A stretch of 64,000 bases of DNA from Ilumatobacteraceae bacterium. GTDB lineage: Bacteria; Actinomycetota; Acidimicrobiia; Acidimicrobiales; Ilumatobacteraceae. Under the pieces are notes generated by a model. The model was not told where the DNA came from, made no database searches, and saw only the letters and a program-made list of their open reading frames with translations. The stretch's first letter is position 1. Every line of letters begins with the position of its first letter. Location: positions 1-64,000 of the forward strand of contig JAGYKR010000012.1 in assembly GCA_018401375.1 (NCBI GenBank), read 5' to 3'. Below, in pieces: positions 48,812-59,525 of the stretch. The position numbers and the translations under genes are program-made.

Positions 48812-50998
48812 ATGCCTGATTCGTTTCCGCGGCAGTACGCCCGCACCCAGCGCTTCACCCTTGGCGAACCCCGCAATGTCATGGTCAGCGCCGATGGGCA
48901 ACGGGTGGTGTTCCTGCGGAGTCAGGCTGGCGATGACCCAGTCAACTGCCTGTGGGCGATCGACCTCGCCGACGGCCCCGAACGTTTGGTGGCTGATCCT
49001 TTCCAACTTCTGGCGCAGGACCAGCAGCCCGGCCAAGAAGAACTCTCCCCTGAAGAGCGCGCCCAACGCGAACGCCGCCGTGAAGGGGCGGGCGGGATCA
49101 CCAGTTTTGCCACTTGCGCTGCCACAGAGACCGCCGTGTTCAGTCTCGGCGGACGCCTCTTCCACTGCGATCTTCGCAACGGTCAGAGCCGGGAGATACC
49201 CGTGCCCGGTCCGGTCTTTGATCCGCGCCTCAATCCGACCGGCACCCTGATCGCCTATGTGAGCGGGCCTCGACTGTTGATCAGCGATCTCGCTGGCAGC
49301 ACACGGGTGCTAGCCGGCAGACCACTCGAAATCGAGGATCCAACCGACCCCGTCACCTGGGGTTCAGCCGAGTTCATCGCCGCCGAGGAAATGGGGCGGA
49401 TGCGCGGCTACTGGTGGTCTCCCGATGGCCAATATCTGGCCGTGACTCGGGTGGACGACTCCCCTGTGCAGCGGTGGTACATCGCTGATCCGGCCGATCC
49501 TGCAGCACCACCACGACAGATCTCCTACCCCGCTGCCGGCACTCCCAACGCGGCTGTGACTTTGCACATCTTCAGAAATGTCGCCAGCTCTCAGGCAGGC
49601 CAAAACTCAGGCATGGCGGCTGGGCAGTCCTCGGTCCCGGCCGTATGGGATACCGACGCGCTGCCCTACTTGGCCCGGGTTTCGTGGTCCGGAGCAGGTC
49701 TATTGATCGCCGTGCAATCGCGTGACCAACGCCGCTTGGAGATCTGCTCGGTGGACCCTACCGATGGCTCCGTTCAGTCCCGGTTCCTCGACACCGATCC
49801 CGCCTGGGTGGACCTGCTCACTGGTGTGCCCGCCTTGATCACAGCCGACAGCGGGCGCACCGTGCTGGTCCACAGCAGCGAACGATCCGGCACCCGGGCC
49901 CTACTGATCGATGGCGAGGTGGTCTCGCGGCCCGATCAGGTGTTGCGTTCGGTGATTGCTGCCGACCCTGATCAGATCATCTATTCGGCGAACCCGCTCA
50001 CCGATGCCACCTGCCTTCAGATCTGGTCATATCGGCCAGGTCACGGTACCGAACTCCTGAGTGCGAGCGATGCTGTCTGCAGCGCATCAGCAGGCGGGAA
50101 CACCTTGGTCATGCGCACCGCCCGTCTCGAGGAACCAATCGCCAAATGGCAGATCCTCACTGCCGATCGACGGGTGGTGAGAGAGATGACCAATCTCGCC
50201 GAAACACCGTTGGTAACGCCTCGACCACAGTTGTTCCATACTCCGCGTCGTTCCTTAGCCGTAGCGGTACTCCTCCCCCGGGATCGCGACCCCCGGGATC
50301 ACGAGGCCCGGCCACTCCCGGTCCTGATGGATCCCTATGGCGGACCTCACGCCCAACGGGTGCTGCGCTCCCATAACGCGTTCGCAACCTCCCAATGGTT
50401 TGCCGATCAGGGCTTTGCGGTGGTCGTGGCTGACGGCCGTGGTACACCGGGCCGAGGCAGCCAGTTCGAACGGGCGGTTCTCGGCGATCTGGCCACTCCG
50501 GTGCTCGATGATCAAATCGAGGCCCTTGAACACGCTGCAGCAGCCACCGCCGCACTGGACCTGTCCCGGGTAGCGATCCGGGGGTGGAGCTTTGGCGGCT
50601 ACCTGGCAGCTCTGGCGGTGTTGCGAAGGCCCGATGTGTTTCACGCCGGGATCGCTGGTGCGCCAGTGACCGAATGGCGCCTCTACGACACCCATTACAC
50701 CGAGCGATACCTCGGCGATCCGAGCATCGATGCAGCCGCCTATGAAACAACTTCGCTGCTCCCTTTGGCCTCGGATCTGCGTCGACCACTGCTGTTGATC
50801 CACGGTCTCGCCGACGACAATGTGGTGGCGGCTCACACCTTGCAACTCTCGCGAGCCCTCCTCGAAGCCGGGCGCTCCCATGAGGTGTTGCCACTCGTGG
50901 GGGTCAGCCACATGACCCCGCAAGAAACAGTGGCCGAGAATCTGTTGCGTCACCAACTCGACTTCTTGCGCCGGGCCCTCGGCATCCGCCCTGCGTGA
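48812..50998 (+). CDS. S9B dipeptidyl peptidase IV-like serine peptidase
   Basis: A 728-residue peptidase with an N-terminal eight-bladed propeller (DPP4_N, about 30-450) and a C-terminal hydrolase. Ser593 is in GWSFGGY, the Asp in HGLADDNV and the His in GVSHMTP. The EEMGR segment near residue 191 matches the Glu-Glu motif of DPP-IV that binds the substrate N-terminus, so it should release X-Pro dipeptides. No signal peptide is visible. This is a second S9 enzyme, distinct from that at 31-33 kb. GH13 follows 12 nt later. Confidence 0.92.
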   Translation: MPDSFPRQYARTQRFTLGEPRNVMVSADGQRVVFLRSQAGDDPVNCLWAIDLADGPERLVADPFQLLAQDQQPGQEELSPEERAQRERRREGAGGITSFATCAATETAVFSLGGRLFHCDLRNGQSREIPVPGPVFDPRLNPTGTLIAYVSGPRLLISDLAGSTRVLAGRPLEIEDPTDPVTWGSAEFIAAEEMGRMRGYWWSPDGQYLAVTRVDDSPVQRWYIADPADPAAPPRQISYPAAGTPNAAVTLHIFRNVASSQAGQNSGMAAGQSSVPAVWDTDALPYLARVSWSGAGLLIAVQSRDQRRLEICSVDPTDGSVQSRFLDTDPAWVDLLTGVPALITADSGRTVLVHSSERSGTRALLIDGEVVSRPDQVLRSVIAADPDQIIYSANPLTDATCLQIWSYRPGHGTELLSASDAVCSASAGGNTLVMRTARLEEPIAKWQILTADRRVVREMTNLAETPLVTPRPQLFHTPRRSLAVAVLLPRDRDPRDHEARPLPVLMDPYGGPHAQRVLRSHNAFATSQWFADQGFAVVVADGRGTPGRGSQFERAVLGDLATPVLDDQIEALEHAAAATAALDLSRVAIRGWSFGGYLAALAVLRRPDVFHAGIAGAPVTEWRLYDTHYTERYLGDPSIDAAAYETTSLLPLASDLRRPLLLIHGLADDNVVAAHTLQLSRALLEAGRSHEVLPLVGVSHMTPQETVAENLLRHQLDFLRRALGIRPA

Positions 50999-51010
50999 TC
51001 GCTGCCTGAT

Positions 51011-52552
51011 ATGAGCCTCCCAGCATCCGACCCATTTCTCGGGACCCAACTCGTCACTTACGCAGACCGATTAGCCGGGGACCTCACCGGGCTCCAGCGC
51101 CTTTTGACCCAGCAGTTGGATGGCGCATTTTCCGGCGTTCATATCCTGCCCTTCTTCACCCCTATCGACGGATCCGACGCCGGGTTCGATCCGAGTGACC
51201 ACTGCGAGGTGGACCCCCGCCTCGGGACCTGGGCCGAGATCGCTCAGATCACCGCCTCCCACCAGGTCATGGCCGATGTGATCGTCAATCACATTTCTTC
51301 TGATTCCGAACAGTTCCAAGACTGGCTCACCAAAGGGGCCAAATCCGAGTACGCACCAATGTTTTTGACTATGGACCGGGTCTTCCCTGGGGGCGCCACC
51401 GAGGCCGATCTCTTGCAGATTTATCGACCGCGACCCGGACTTGCCTTCACTCGGATGCGTCTCAATGATGACAGCACACATTTGGTGTGGACCACGTTCA
51501 CACCCCAGCAGATCGACATCGACGTGGAGCATCCGGTGGGCTGGGACTATCTCACATCGATCATGGATCGCCTCGCCGCACACGGCGTCACCATGATCCG
51601 TCTCGATGCGGTCGGGTACGCCATCAAGAGGGCCGGCACCTCGAGTTTCATGATCCCTGAAACCTACGAGTTCGTGGATCGGCTCACCGACGCGCTCCGC
51701 CAACGCGGCATGACTGTGCTCGTGGAGGTGCACGGCTACCACCAGATGCAGATCGACATCGCTCGCCGGGTGGATCTCGTCTATGACTTCGCGCTACCAC
51801 CATTGGTGCTCGATGCGTTGTATTGCGGGGATGCCCGACCGCTCAAGCACTGGCTTGAGATCCGACCACATAATGCGATCAACGTGCTCGATACCCATGA
51901 CGGCATCGGGATCATCGATGTTGGCCCTGACCCCCGAGCACCCGAACGCTCCGGACTGCTAACGCCGGAACGTTTGCGTCACCTCGTGGATCAGATCCAT
52001 GAGCACTCGGGCGGGACCAGCCATCTCTCGATCGGCGCCGCTTCTCCCTTGGACCTCTATCAGGTCAACTGCACGTACTTTGACGCCCTCGGTCAGGACC
52101 TCGAGCGTTACCTGACGGCTCGGATCATTCAATGTCTCGTCCCCGGCATCCCGCAGATCTATTACGTTGGGCTACTCGGCGGAACCAATGATCTCGACCT
52201 GCTCGGTCAGACCGGTGTCGGACGCGACGTGAATCGGCATCACTACTCACCCGGCGAGTTAGCCGAGGCTCTCGACGGCCCAGTGGCCACCGAACTATTG
52301 GCGTTGTTTCGTTGGCGCAACGGCCATCGGGTTTTCGGCGGCGAATTTGAAGTTCTGCGACCACTCGGTACCCAGCCCGGACTCCACGGGCCAGCAGATC
52401 CGGTACTGCACGTGCAATGGACGTCTCCTGAAGGCCCCATCACCCGACTAGAGGCGATCATCGATGTCGCGCAGGCCCGTTGGGAACTCATTGAGCACGG
52501 CCCTAACGGCGCCCGTACGTACACCCGCTGCAGCGACCTACCGGCCTACTGA
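51011..52552 (+). CDS. GH13 sucrose phosphorylase-family enzyme
   Basis: A 513-residue glycoside phosphorylase of the GH13_18 type. RLDAVGYAIKRAGTSSF holds the nucleophile Asp199. VEVHGY holds the acid/base Glu239. LDTHDGIG (294-300) holds the third acidic residue. PQIYYVGLLGG and TGVGRDVNRHHY are conserved in sucrose phosphorylases. The family also includes sucrose 6'-phosphate and glucosylglycerate or glucosylglycerol phosphorylases, and I cannot assign the acceptor. The product glucose 1-phosphate could feed glycogen synthesis. It overlaps the convergent acyl-CoA ligase gene by 7 nt. Confidence 0.85.
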   Translation: MSLPASDPFLGTQLVTYADRLAGDLTGLQRLLTQQLDGAFSGVHILPFFTPIDGSDAGFDPSDHCEVDPRLGTWAEIAQITASHQVMADVIVNHISSDSEQFQDWLTKGAKSEYAPMFLTMDRVFPGGATEADLLQIYRPRPGLAFTRMRLNDDSTHLVWTTFTPQQIDIDVEHPVGWDYLTSIMDRLAAHGVTMIRLDAVGYAIKRAGTSSFMIPETYEFVDRLTDALRQRGMTVLVEVHGYHQMQIDIARRVDLVYDFALPPLVLDALYCGDARPLKHWLEIRPHNAINVLDTHDGIGIIDVGPDPRAPERSGLLTPERLRHLVDQIHEHSGGTSHLSIGAASPLDLYQVNCTYFDALGQDLERYLTARIIQCLVPGIPQIYYVGLLGGTNDLDLLGQTGVGRDVNRHHYSPGELAEALDGPVATELLALFRWRNGHRVFGGEFEVLRPLGTQPGLHGPADPVLHVQWTSPEGPITRLEAIIDVAQARWELIEHGPNGARTYTRCSDLPAY

Positions 52553-54033
52553 GCTGTTCGCTCGGTCCGCAGGCTGGACCTGCGGACCTTGCCCGCCTCG
52601 TCGCGCAAGGGGACGTCCACAAATTCCACCGAGCGCGGCAGTTTGTATTTGGCGAGGCGTTCGGTGGCAAAAGCGAGTAACTCCTCAGTGGACACCTCGG
52701 CCGGATCCGCTTCAACGATCGCATGCACCGAGTTCCCCCGATCCTCATCGGGTAGCCCGATCACCACAACTGACTTGACGGCCGGATGCTCCTGCAGGGC
52801 GGACTCCACCTCGGCGGGATACACGTTGGAACCACCGGTGAGGATCATGTCGGCGAGACGATCCCCGAGATAGAGATACCCGTCGGCATCAAACCACCCC
52901 ATGTCACCGAGCGACTCCCAGCCTCCAGCGAGCTGTTTGGCTTCAGCACCAAGATATTGATAGGTCGGATCCTCACGATGGCTTGCGCGCATCCACACCT
53001 CGCCCTGCTCACCTGCGGGTAGTTCATTGCCATCAGGGTCACAAATCTTGATTTCTCCGGTGATCACCTTGCCTACCGAACCCCGATGTTCGAGCCATTC
53101 GGTACCGATGATCGTGGTAACAGCTTGGGCCTCCGTGCCGGCGTAGAGCTCCACGATTCGCTCTGGCCCCAGCCAGTCAATCCATGCCTGCTTCAGCCAT
53201 TGCGGGCAGGGCTCTGCCAGATGCCAGACCACCCGCAGGCTGGACAGGTCGTACCCAAATCGCACCTCATCAGGCAGCCGCAGGATCCGCTTCATCATCG
53301 TGGGTACGAGGTACACCACATCGGCGCGATGTTCCTCGATCGCCGCCAACGTGGCTTCGGCGTCAAACCGTTCTAGTAACACGACCGTGGAACCGCTTAA
53401 GAGGGCCTGACAGGACCACACCGCCGGGCCATTGTGATAGAGCGGACCGGGCATCACCAGACAGCCGTCTCGGCTCAACATCACCGCCGGGTCCGCCTCG
53501 GTATCGATCAGAGCCGGGTCACCCGAGACAATCAGTTTGGGCCGACCGGTGGATCCGCCAGAGGTCGGTGCCTTCCATGCCGGCGAGACGCGGTCCGGCA
53601 GATCTGTAGACGCCAGATCTGTAATGGCCTGATCTGCAAGGGCCTGATATCCCTTCGGGAGACAGACCAGATCTGCGGGCAGAAACTGGCCCATCTCGGT
53701 CCCCGGTTCCACCCCGATGACCACTTTGGGTGCAGCGAGTTCCACGATCGCTGCCAGTTCTCGCGGTGGCAGTTTGGCCGACACCGGTTGGGGGATCGCA
53801 CCAAGTTTCCAGATCGCCACATAGGAAACGAACCAGTCGATCGAGTTGGGCAAAGCAACGGTCACAAAATCTCCGAGGCCTACACCGCGAGCCGCCAGAT
53901 CACGTGCCAAAAGATCAGCCGCACGCTCGAGTTCAGCACGGGTCAGGGTACGCCCACCACAGACAACGGCAGGACGATCCGGTGCTGCAGCCGCCAGGAG
54001 AGCAAGATGATGAGGAAACGAGATCAACGCCAT
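52546..54033 (-). CDS. AMP-forming acyl-CoA synthetase
   Basis: A 495-residue ANL-family ligase that activates a carboxylic acid as acyl-AMP and then acyl-CoA. The P-loop TSGGSTGRPK, ELYAGTEAQ, the GDMGWFDADGYLYLGDR hinge region and the catalytic Lys in DEAGKVRRSS are present. Around residues 125-145 (53601-53660) a 15-nt repeat encodes a DxA/DLAST-like variable segment within a surface loop. It is probably linked with the adjacent phosphotransferase and acyl-CoA dehydrogenase genes. The substrate is unknown. Confidence 0.9.
   Translation of the reverse strand: MALISFPHHLALLAAAAPDRPAVVCGGRTLTRAELERAADLLARDLAARGVGLGDFVTVALPNSIDWFVSYVAIWKLGAIPQPVSAKLPPRELAAIVELAAPKVVIGVEPGTEMGQFLPADLVCLPKGYQALADQAITDLASTDLPDRVSPAWKAPTSGGSTGRPKLIVSGDPALIDTEADPAVMLSRDGCLVMPGPLYHNGPAVWSCQALLSGSTVVLLERFDAEATLAAIEEHRADVVYLVPTMMKRILRLPDEVRFGYDLSSLRVVWHLAEPCPQWLKQAWIDWLGPERIVELYAGTEAQAVTTIIGTEWLEHRGSVGKVITGEIKICDPDGNELPAGEQGEVWMRASHREDPTYQYLGAEAKQLAGGWESLGDMGWFDADGYLYLGDRLADMILTGGSNVYPAEVESALQEHPAVKSVVVIGLPDEDRGNSVHAIVEADPAEVSTEELLAFATERLAKYKLPRSVEFVDVPLRDEAGKVRRSSLRTERTAQ
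53601..53660 (-). repeat. 15-nt in-frame array inside the acyl-CoA ligase gene
   Basis: GATCTG recurs at 53601, 53616 and 53631, with GATATC at 53646, period 15. The array is translated within the protein and changes its length by five residues per copy. Confidence 0.85.
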
Positions 54034-54089
54034 GGCGCCGTTGTATCAGGACAGCGCACATCACTACGAGTGCGACTCTTCTCCATTCG

Positions 54090-54134
54090 ACAATCAACTA
54101 GCCAACAATCAACTAGTCGACAATCAACTGGCCA
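54090..54134 (-). repeat. 15-nt array duplicating the phosphotransferase stop
   Basis: Three units of ACAATCAACTAGCCA type (54090, 54105, 54120). On the minus strand the stop TGA of the phosphotransferase (54126-54124) is repeated in phase at 54111-54109 and 54096-54094. Confidence 0.9.
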
Positions 54135-55269
54135 ACAAGTGATCGGCGCTGCGGGCCAGTAGCGGCAGTCGATCTGCGATGAACTCCATGCGCGGGTCAG
54201 TGCTCTCGCCTCGACGCCAGCGATCGTGCAGTTGTTGGATGACCACGGCGGTCTTCCATTGGGCGAACGCTTCATACCAACTCGCAGCACTGACGTCGGT
54301 CCCGGTGCGTTGGTGATACCGCTGCACCACTTCAGCGCGGGTCGGTAATCCCATCTCCGCCATCCCCTCATGGCTGACCCGCCGCGCATCGGGCCCATCA
54401 GAGGGATCAGGCCAGTAGTTGAGCAAGGTACCGAGATCCACGAGCGGTTCACCGAGGGTGGTCATATCCCAATCAAAAATTGAGCGCACCCGATCTGGAT
54501 CATCGAGATGAAACTGACAGTTATCCAGTTTCAGATCGTTATGCACCAGCGAGGGTCGAGAGGGAGTTGGGAGGCTTGCGAGTAACCGGTGCGAGATTTC
54601 GTCCATCAGACTTACCGCTTCGGGGTCGGGGCCATGCTCTGGCCGCACTAAATCCCAGCGTGTCCGCCACCCCGTAACCTGGCGTTCGGTGAAGCCGGCT
54701 GGCTTGCCCAGTTCCCTGAGCCCGGCCGCCACCGGATCCACGAGATGAAGATCTGCCATCGCGTCTACCAGTGCGAACCCCATCCGGCGACCGACATCAG
54801 AGTGCACCCGCATCACTGCGGGAATCGTGGATCTCACCACCACTCCGGTGCGGCGTTCCATGACCACAAAGTCTGATCCGATCACCTCATGGTCCTCACA
54901 CAGCAGGTACGCCCGTGGTGCTGTCGACAAATGCTTCCAGAGTTGTGACAGCACCCGGTATTCGCGCTTCATGTCGTGGGCCCCCGGCGCCACCCGACCA
55001 AAAGGTGGACGTCGCACCACCAGTTCCGTGCCCGTCGGATCAGCTGAAGAGGAGCGGGTAAAGCGAAGCAAATAGGTCAGGTTGGCCGCACCATTGGGAA
55101 ACTGCGCAACCTCCATTGGTGCAGGGTCAAACAGGATCGGCGGGTCCATGCGCGCAAACTCGGCGCGCACGTATCCTTCGAGGCCATCCCAGTCGAGATC
55201 CTCCCCTGGACGAACGGGGGCGAGCTCGGGTTCAAGATCTTCGGGAGGACCACTTTCATGATCGCTCAT
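54124..55269 (-). CDS. Aminoglycoside-phosphotransferase-fold kinase (ACAD10/11-type)
   Basis: A 381-residue APH/choline-kinase-fold protein. The catalytic loop is LVHNDLKLDN, and the metal-binding Asp is in SIFDWDMTTLG. It lies 11 nt after an acyl-CoA dehydrogenase gene, the combination fused in animal ACAD10/ACAD11, which phosphorylate and process 4-hydroxyacyl-CoAs. So it probably phosphorylates hydroxyacyl-CoA rather than an antibiotic. The ATG at 55269 follows GAGGTGGG. Confidence 0.87.
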   Translation of the reverse strand: MSDHESGPPEDLEPELAPVRPGEDLDWDGLEGYVRAEFARMDPPILFDPAPMEVAQFPNGAANLTYLLRFTRSSSADPTGTELVVRRPPFGRVAPGAHDMKREYRVLSQLWKHLSTAPRAYLLCEDHEVIGSDFVVMERRTGVVVRSTIPAVMRVHSDVGRRMGFALVDAMADLHLVDPVAAGLRELGKPAGFTERQVTGWRTRWDLVRPEHGPDPEAVSLMDEISHRLLASLPTPSRPSLVHNDLKLDNCQFHLDDPDRVRSIFDWDMTTLGEPLVDLGTLLNYWPDPSDGPDARRVSHEGMAEMGLPTRAEVVQRYHQRTGTDVSAASWYEAFAQWKTAVVIQQLHDRWRRGESTDPRMEFIADRLPLLARSADHLLAS

Positions 55270-55279
55270 GGTGCCCACC

Positions 55280-56578
55280 TCACAGTTCAGTCAAATGGCG
55301 TTCGAGGACCTCGGCATAACGCTCCCGGGAGGCGGCCCGCAACGCCGGAATGTGACCGCTCGGGAATGTCGCATCGTTGGGGGTGTAGCCACTCAAAACC
55401 TGCCGAGCGACCGTGACCTTATGCACCTCTGTTGGGCCGTCAGCCAATCCCATATGGAAGGACTCGAGCACCATCTCGGCAAACGGCATCTCATGGGACA
55501 CACCGAGCGAACCGTGGATCTGCAGGGCCCGAGCCGCCACATCGTGGTACACCTTGGGCATCGCCGCTTTCACCGCTGAAATATCGGCACGCACGCGTTT
55601 GTAATCCTTGTACTTATCGATGCGCCAGGCCGTGCGTAACACCAGCAGACGGAACTGTTCGATCTCGATCCACGAGTCAGCAATCATCGCCTGCATCAGC
55701 TGTTTGCGCGAGAGCAGTTCGCCTTGGGTGGTGCGCGAGATCACTCGCTCACACATCTGATCAAAGGCCGACCGCACAGCGCCGACGGTGCGCATCGCAT
55801 GATGGATGCGGCCGCCGCCGAGTCGGGTCTGAGCCACCACGAATGCGCCGCCCCGATCGCCAAGTAAGGAATCTGCAGGCACTCGCACATCGGTGTAACG
55901 CACGTACGCGTGGGTGCCTTGACCGATCGGCTCGTACCCGAGACCGACATCACGGATGATCTCTACTCCGGGCGTATCGGTGGGGACGATGAACATCGAC
56001 ATCTGCTGATACGGGGGGTTATCCGGATCGGTAATCGCCATCACAATCAGGAACGAAGCGAAACGAGCATGAGAGGAGAACCATTTTTCGCCGTTGATCA
56101 CCCAGGTGTCCCCGTCTTTTTCGGCCCGGGTGGTGAACACCTTCGGGTCCGCTCCACCTTGGGGCTCAGTCATCGAAAAACAGGAAACGATCGTGTTGTC
56201 GAGCAGCGGGTACAGCCACCGTTCCTTCTGCTCGGGTGTGCCGTAATGAGCAAGGATTTCGGCGTTACCTGAGTCCGGGGCCTGACACCCGAACACGATC
56301 GGTGCGCACCGAGAGGTGCCAAGGATCTCGTTCAACAGGCCAAGCTTCACCTGCCCGTACCCCGGGCCGCCCAGTTCGGGTCCAAGGTGACAGGCCCACA
56401 GACCACGCTCACGCACCTTGGCCTGTAAGGGTGGTATCAGCTCTCGGCGTAGTGGATCTTTCATGTCGAAGGGGTGACCGAGAAGGTGATCGAGCGGTGC
56501 GATCTCGGTGCGAACGAACTCCTCCACCCAGTCAAGTTCGGCTTGGAACTCCGGATCGGTCTCAAAATCCCAGGCCAT
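55280..56578 (-). CDS. Acyl-CoA dehydrogenase
   Basis: A 432-residue FAD flavoenzyme that desaturates an acyl-CoA at C2-C3. FSMTEPQGGADP and EKWFSSHA form the flavin/substrate pocket, RIHHAMRTVGA the flavin-binding helix, and QIHGSLGVSHEMP the C-terminal helix with the family signature. The overall pattern resembles ACAD11-type enzymes, fitting the phosphotransferase partner downstream. GGGGAGAG precedes the ATG at 56578; the longer open frame upstream is unsupported. Confidence 0.93.
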   Translation of the reverse strand: MAWDFETDPEFQAELDWVEEFVRTEIAPLDHLLGHPFDMKDPLRRELIPPLQAKVRERGLWACHLGPELGGPGYGQVKLGLLNEILGTSRCAPIVFGCQAPDSGNAEILAHYGTPEQKERWLYPLLDNTIVSCFSMTEPQGGADPKVFTTRAEKDGDTWVINGEKWFSSHARFASFLIVMAITDPDNPPYQQMSMFIVPTDTPGVEIIRDVGLGYEPIGQGTHAYVRYTDVRVPADSLLGDRGGAFVVAQTRLGGGRIHHAMRTVGAVRSAFDQMCERVISRTTQGELLSRKQLMQAMIADSWIEIEQFRLLVLRTAWRIDKYKDYKRVRADISAVKAAMPKVYHDVAARALQIHGSLGVSHEMPFAEMVLESFHMGLADGPTEVHKVTVARQVLSGYTPNDATFPSGHIPALRAASRERYAEVLERHLTEL

Positions 56579-56685
56579 ATCGCTCTCCCCATTGCCTTTA
56601 GTGTCCGACGCCTGTTGCGTCAGGAACTCTGAGTCAGCATCGCGTGGCCAAACATCCCGGCTGCAATCGAACCGCTCCTCACCCT

Positions 56686-56691
56686 TACCAT
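56686..56691 (+). promoter_or_regulatory. -10 box of the PASTA coiled-coil gene
   Basis: TACCAT lies 7 nt before the ATG at 56699. It favours that start over the ATG at 56690, which overlaps the box. Confidence 0.45.
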
Positions 56692-56698
56692 GGGGCTC

Positions 56699-57253
56699 AT
56701 GACCTCCGGGACGCAGCGCAAATTTTTGGCCGCGGCCCTCGCCGTAGTGCTCGGGCTGACCGGGCTGTGGTTGGCCGGTTCGCGTTCTGCGGCCCAAGCA
56801 GAAGCTGAAAGATTGCGGGAAAAACTAGAGATCTCCCGGGGCGACGCCGGGGCTGAAATTGAGTCACTGGAAACAGAGATTGCCACTTTGTCCACTGAAC
56901 GAGACGCGCTGCGCAGTGAGGTCGACACGCTGACCGAGACCCGTGAGACCGAACTCGAAGAGCTGGAACGAGTGAGTGATGAGTTGAGTGCGGCCACACA
57001 GGAGAATGCCACCTTGTCAGCGGCCCTCGGTGTGATCGGAGATCTCGAGATCGCCTTGATGGTTGATCTGACAGGGTCTGGTCTGGAGCTCGCCCAAGAG
57101 TTTGCTGACCTGCACGGGGCCACCTTGATCTTTGAAACGGTGGCGCCTGGGAACCTGATCGCACGGCCGGGGGCGATCGTTGATCAACTCCCGATCGCAG
57201 GTACACCGGTGATCCCGGGTTCGGTCATCTGGGTCCAGGTCTTCAGTCCCTGA
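56699..57253 (+). CDS. Membrane-anchored coiled-coil protein with PASTA-like domain
   Basis: A 184-residue protein: a short cytoplasmic start, one membrane helix (about 10-28), a long Glu/Leu/Arg coiled coil (about 30-105) and a C-terminal PASTA-like module (about 115-184: DLTGSGLELAQEFADLHG, then VIPGSVIWVQVFSP). This looks like a periplasmic stalk presenting one PASTA unit to the wall. No kinase domain is present. It may work with PASTA proteins such as that at 10-12 kb, but this is inference. It lies 34 nt before icd. Confidence 0.72.
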   Translation: MTSGTQRKFLAAALAVVLGLTGLWLAGSRSAAQAEAERLREKLEISRGDAGAEIESLETEIATLSTERDALRSEVDTLTETRETELEELERVSDELSAATQENATLSAALGVIGDLEIALMVDLTGSGLELAQEFADLHGATLIFETVAPGNLIARPGAIVDQLPIAGTPVIPGSVIWVQVFSP

Positions 57254-57275
57254 GGCCGCGGCGGACCCTATTCGG

Positions 57276-59510
<2,235 letters not shown>

Positions 59511-59525
59511 GCCTCACGCCCCACT

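Noticed and set aside
48131-49165. 344-codon minus-strand frame across the dehydrogenase and peptidase genes
   Set aside because: Crosses an intergenic promoter and two well-supported genes; shadow frame.
54124-55269. Aminoglycoside resistance kinase
   Set aside because: The fold matches, but pairing with an acyl-CoA dehydrogenase points to ACAD10/11-type acyl metabolism.
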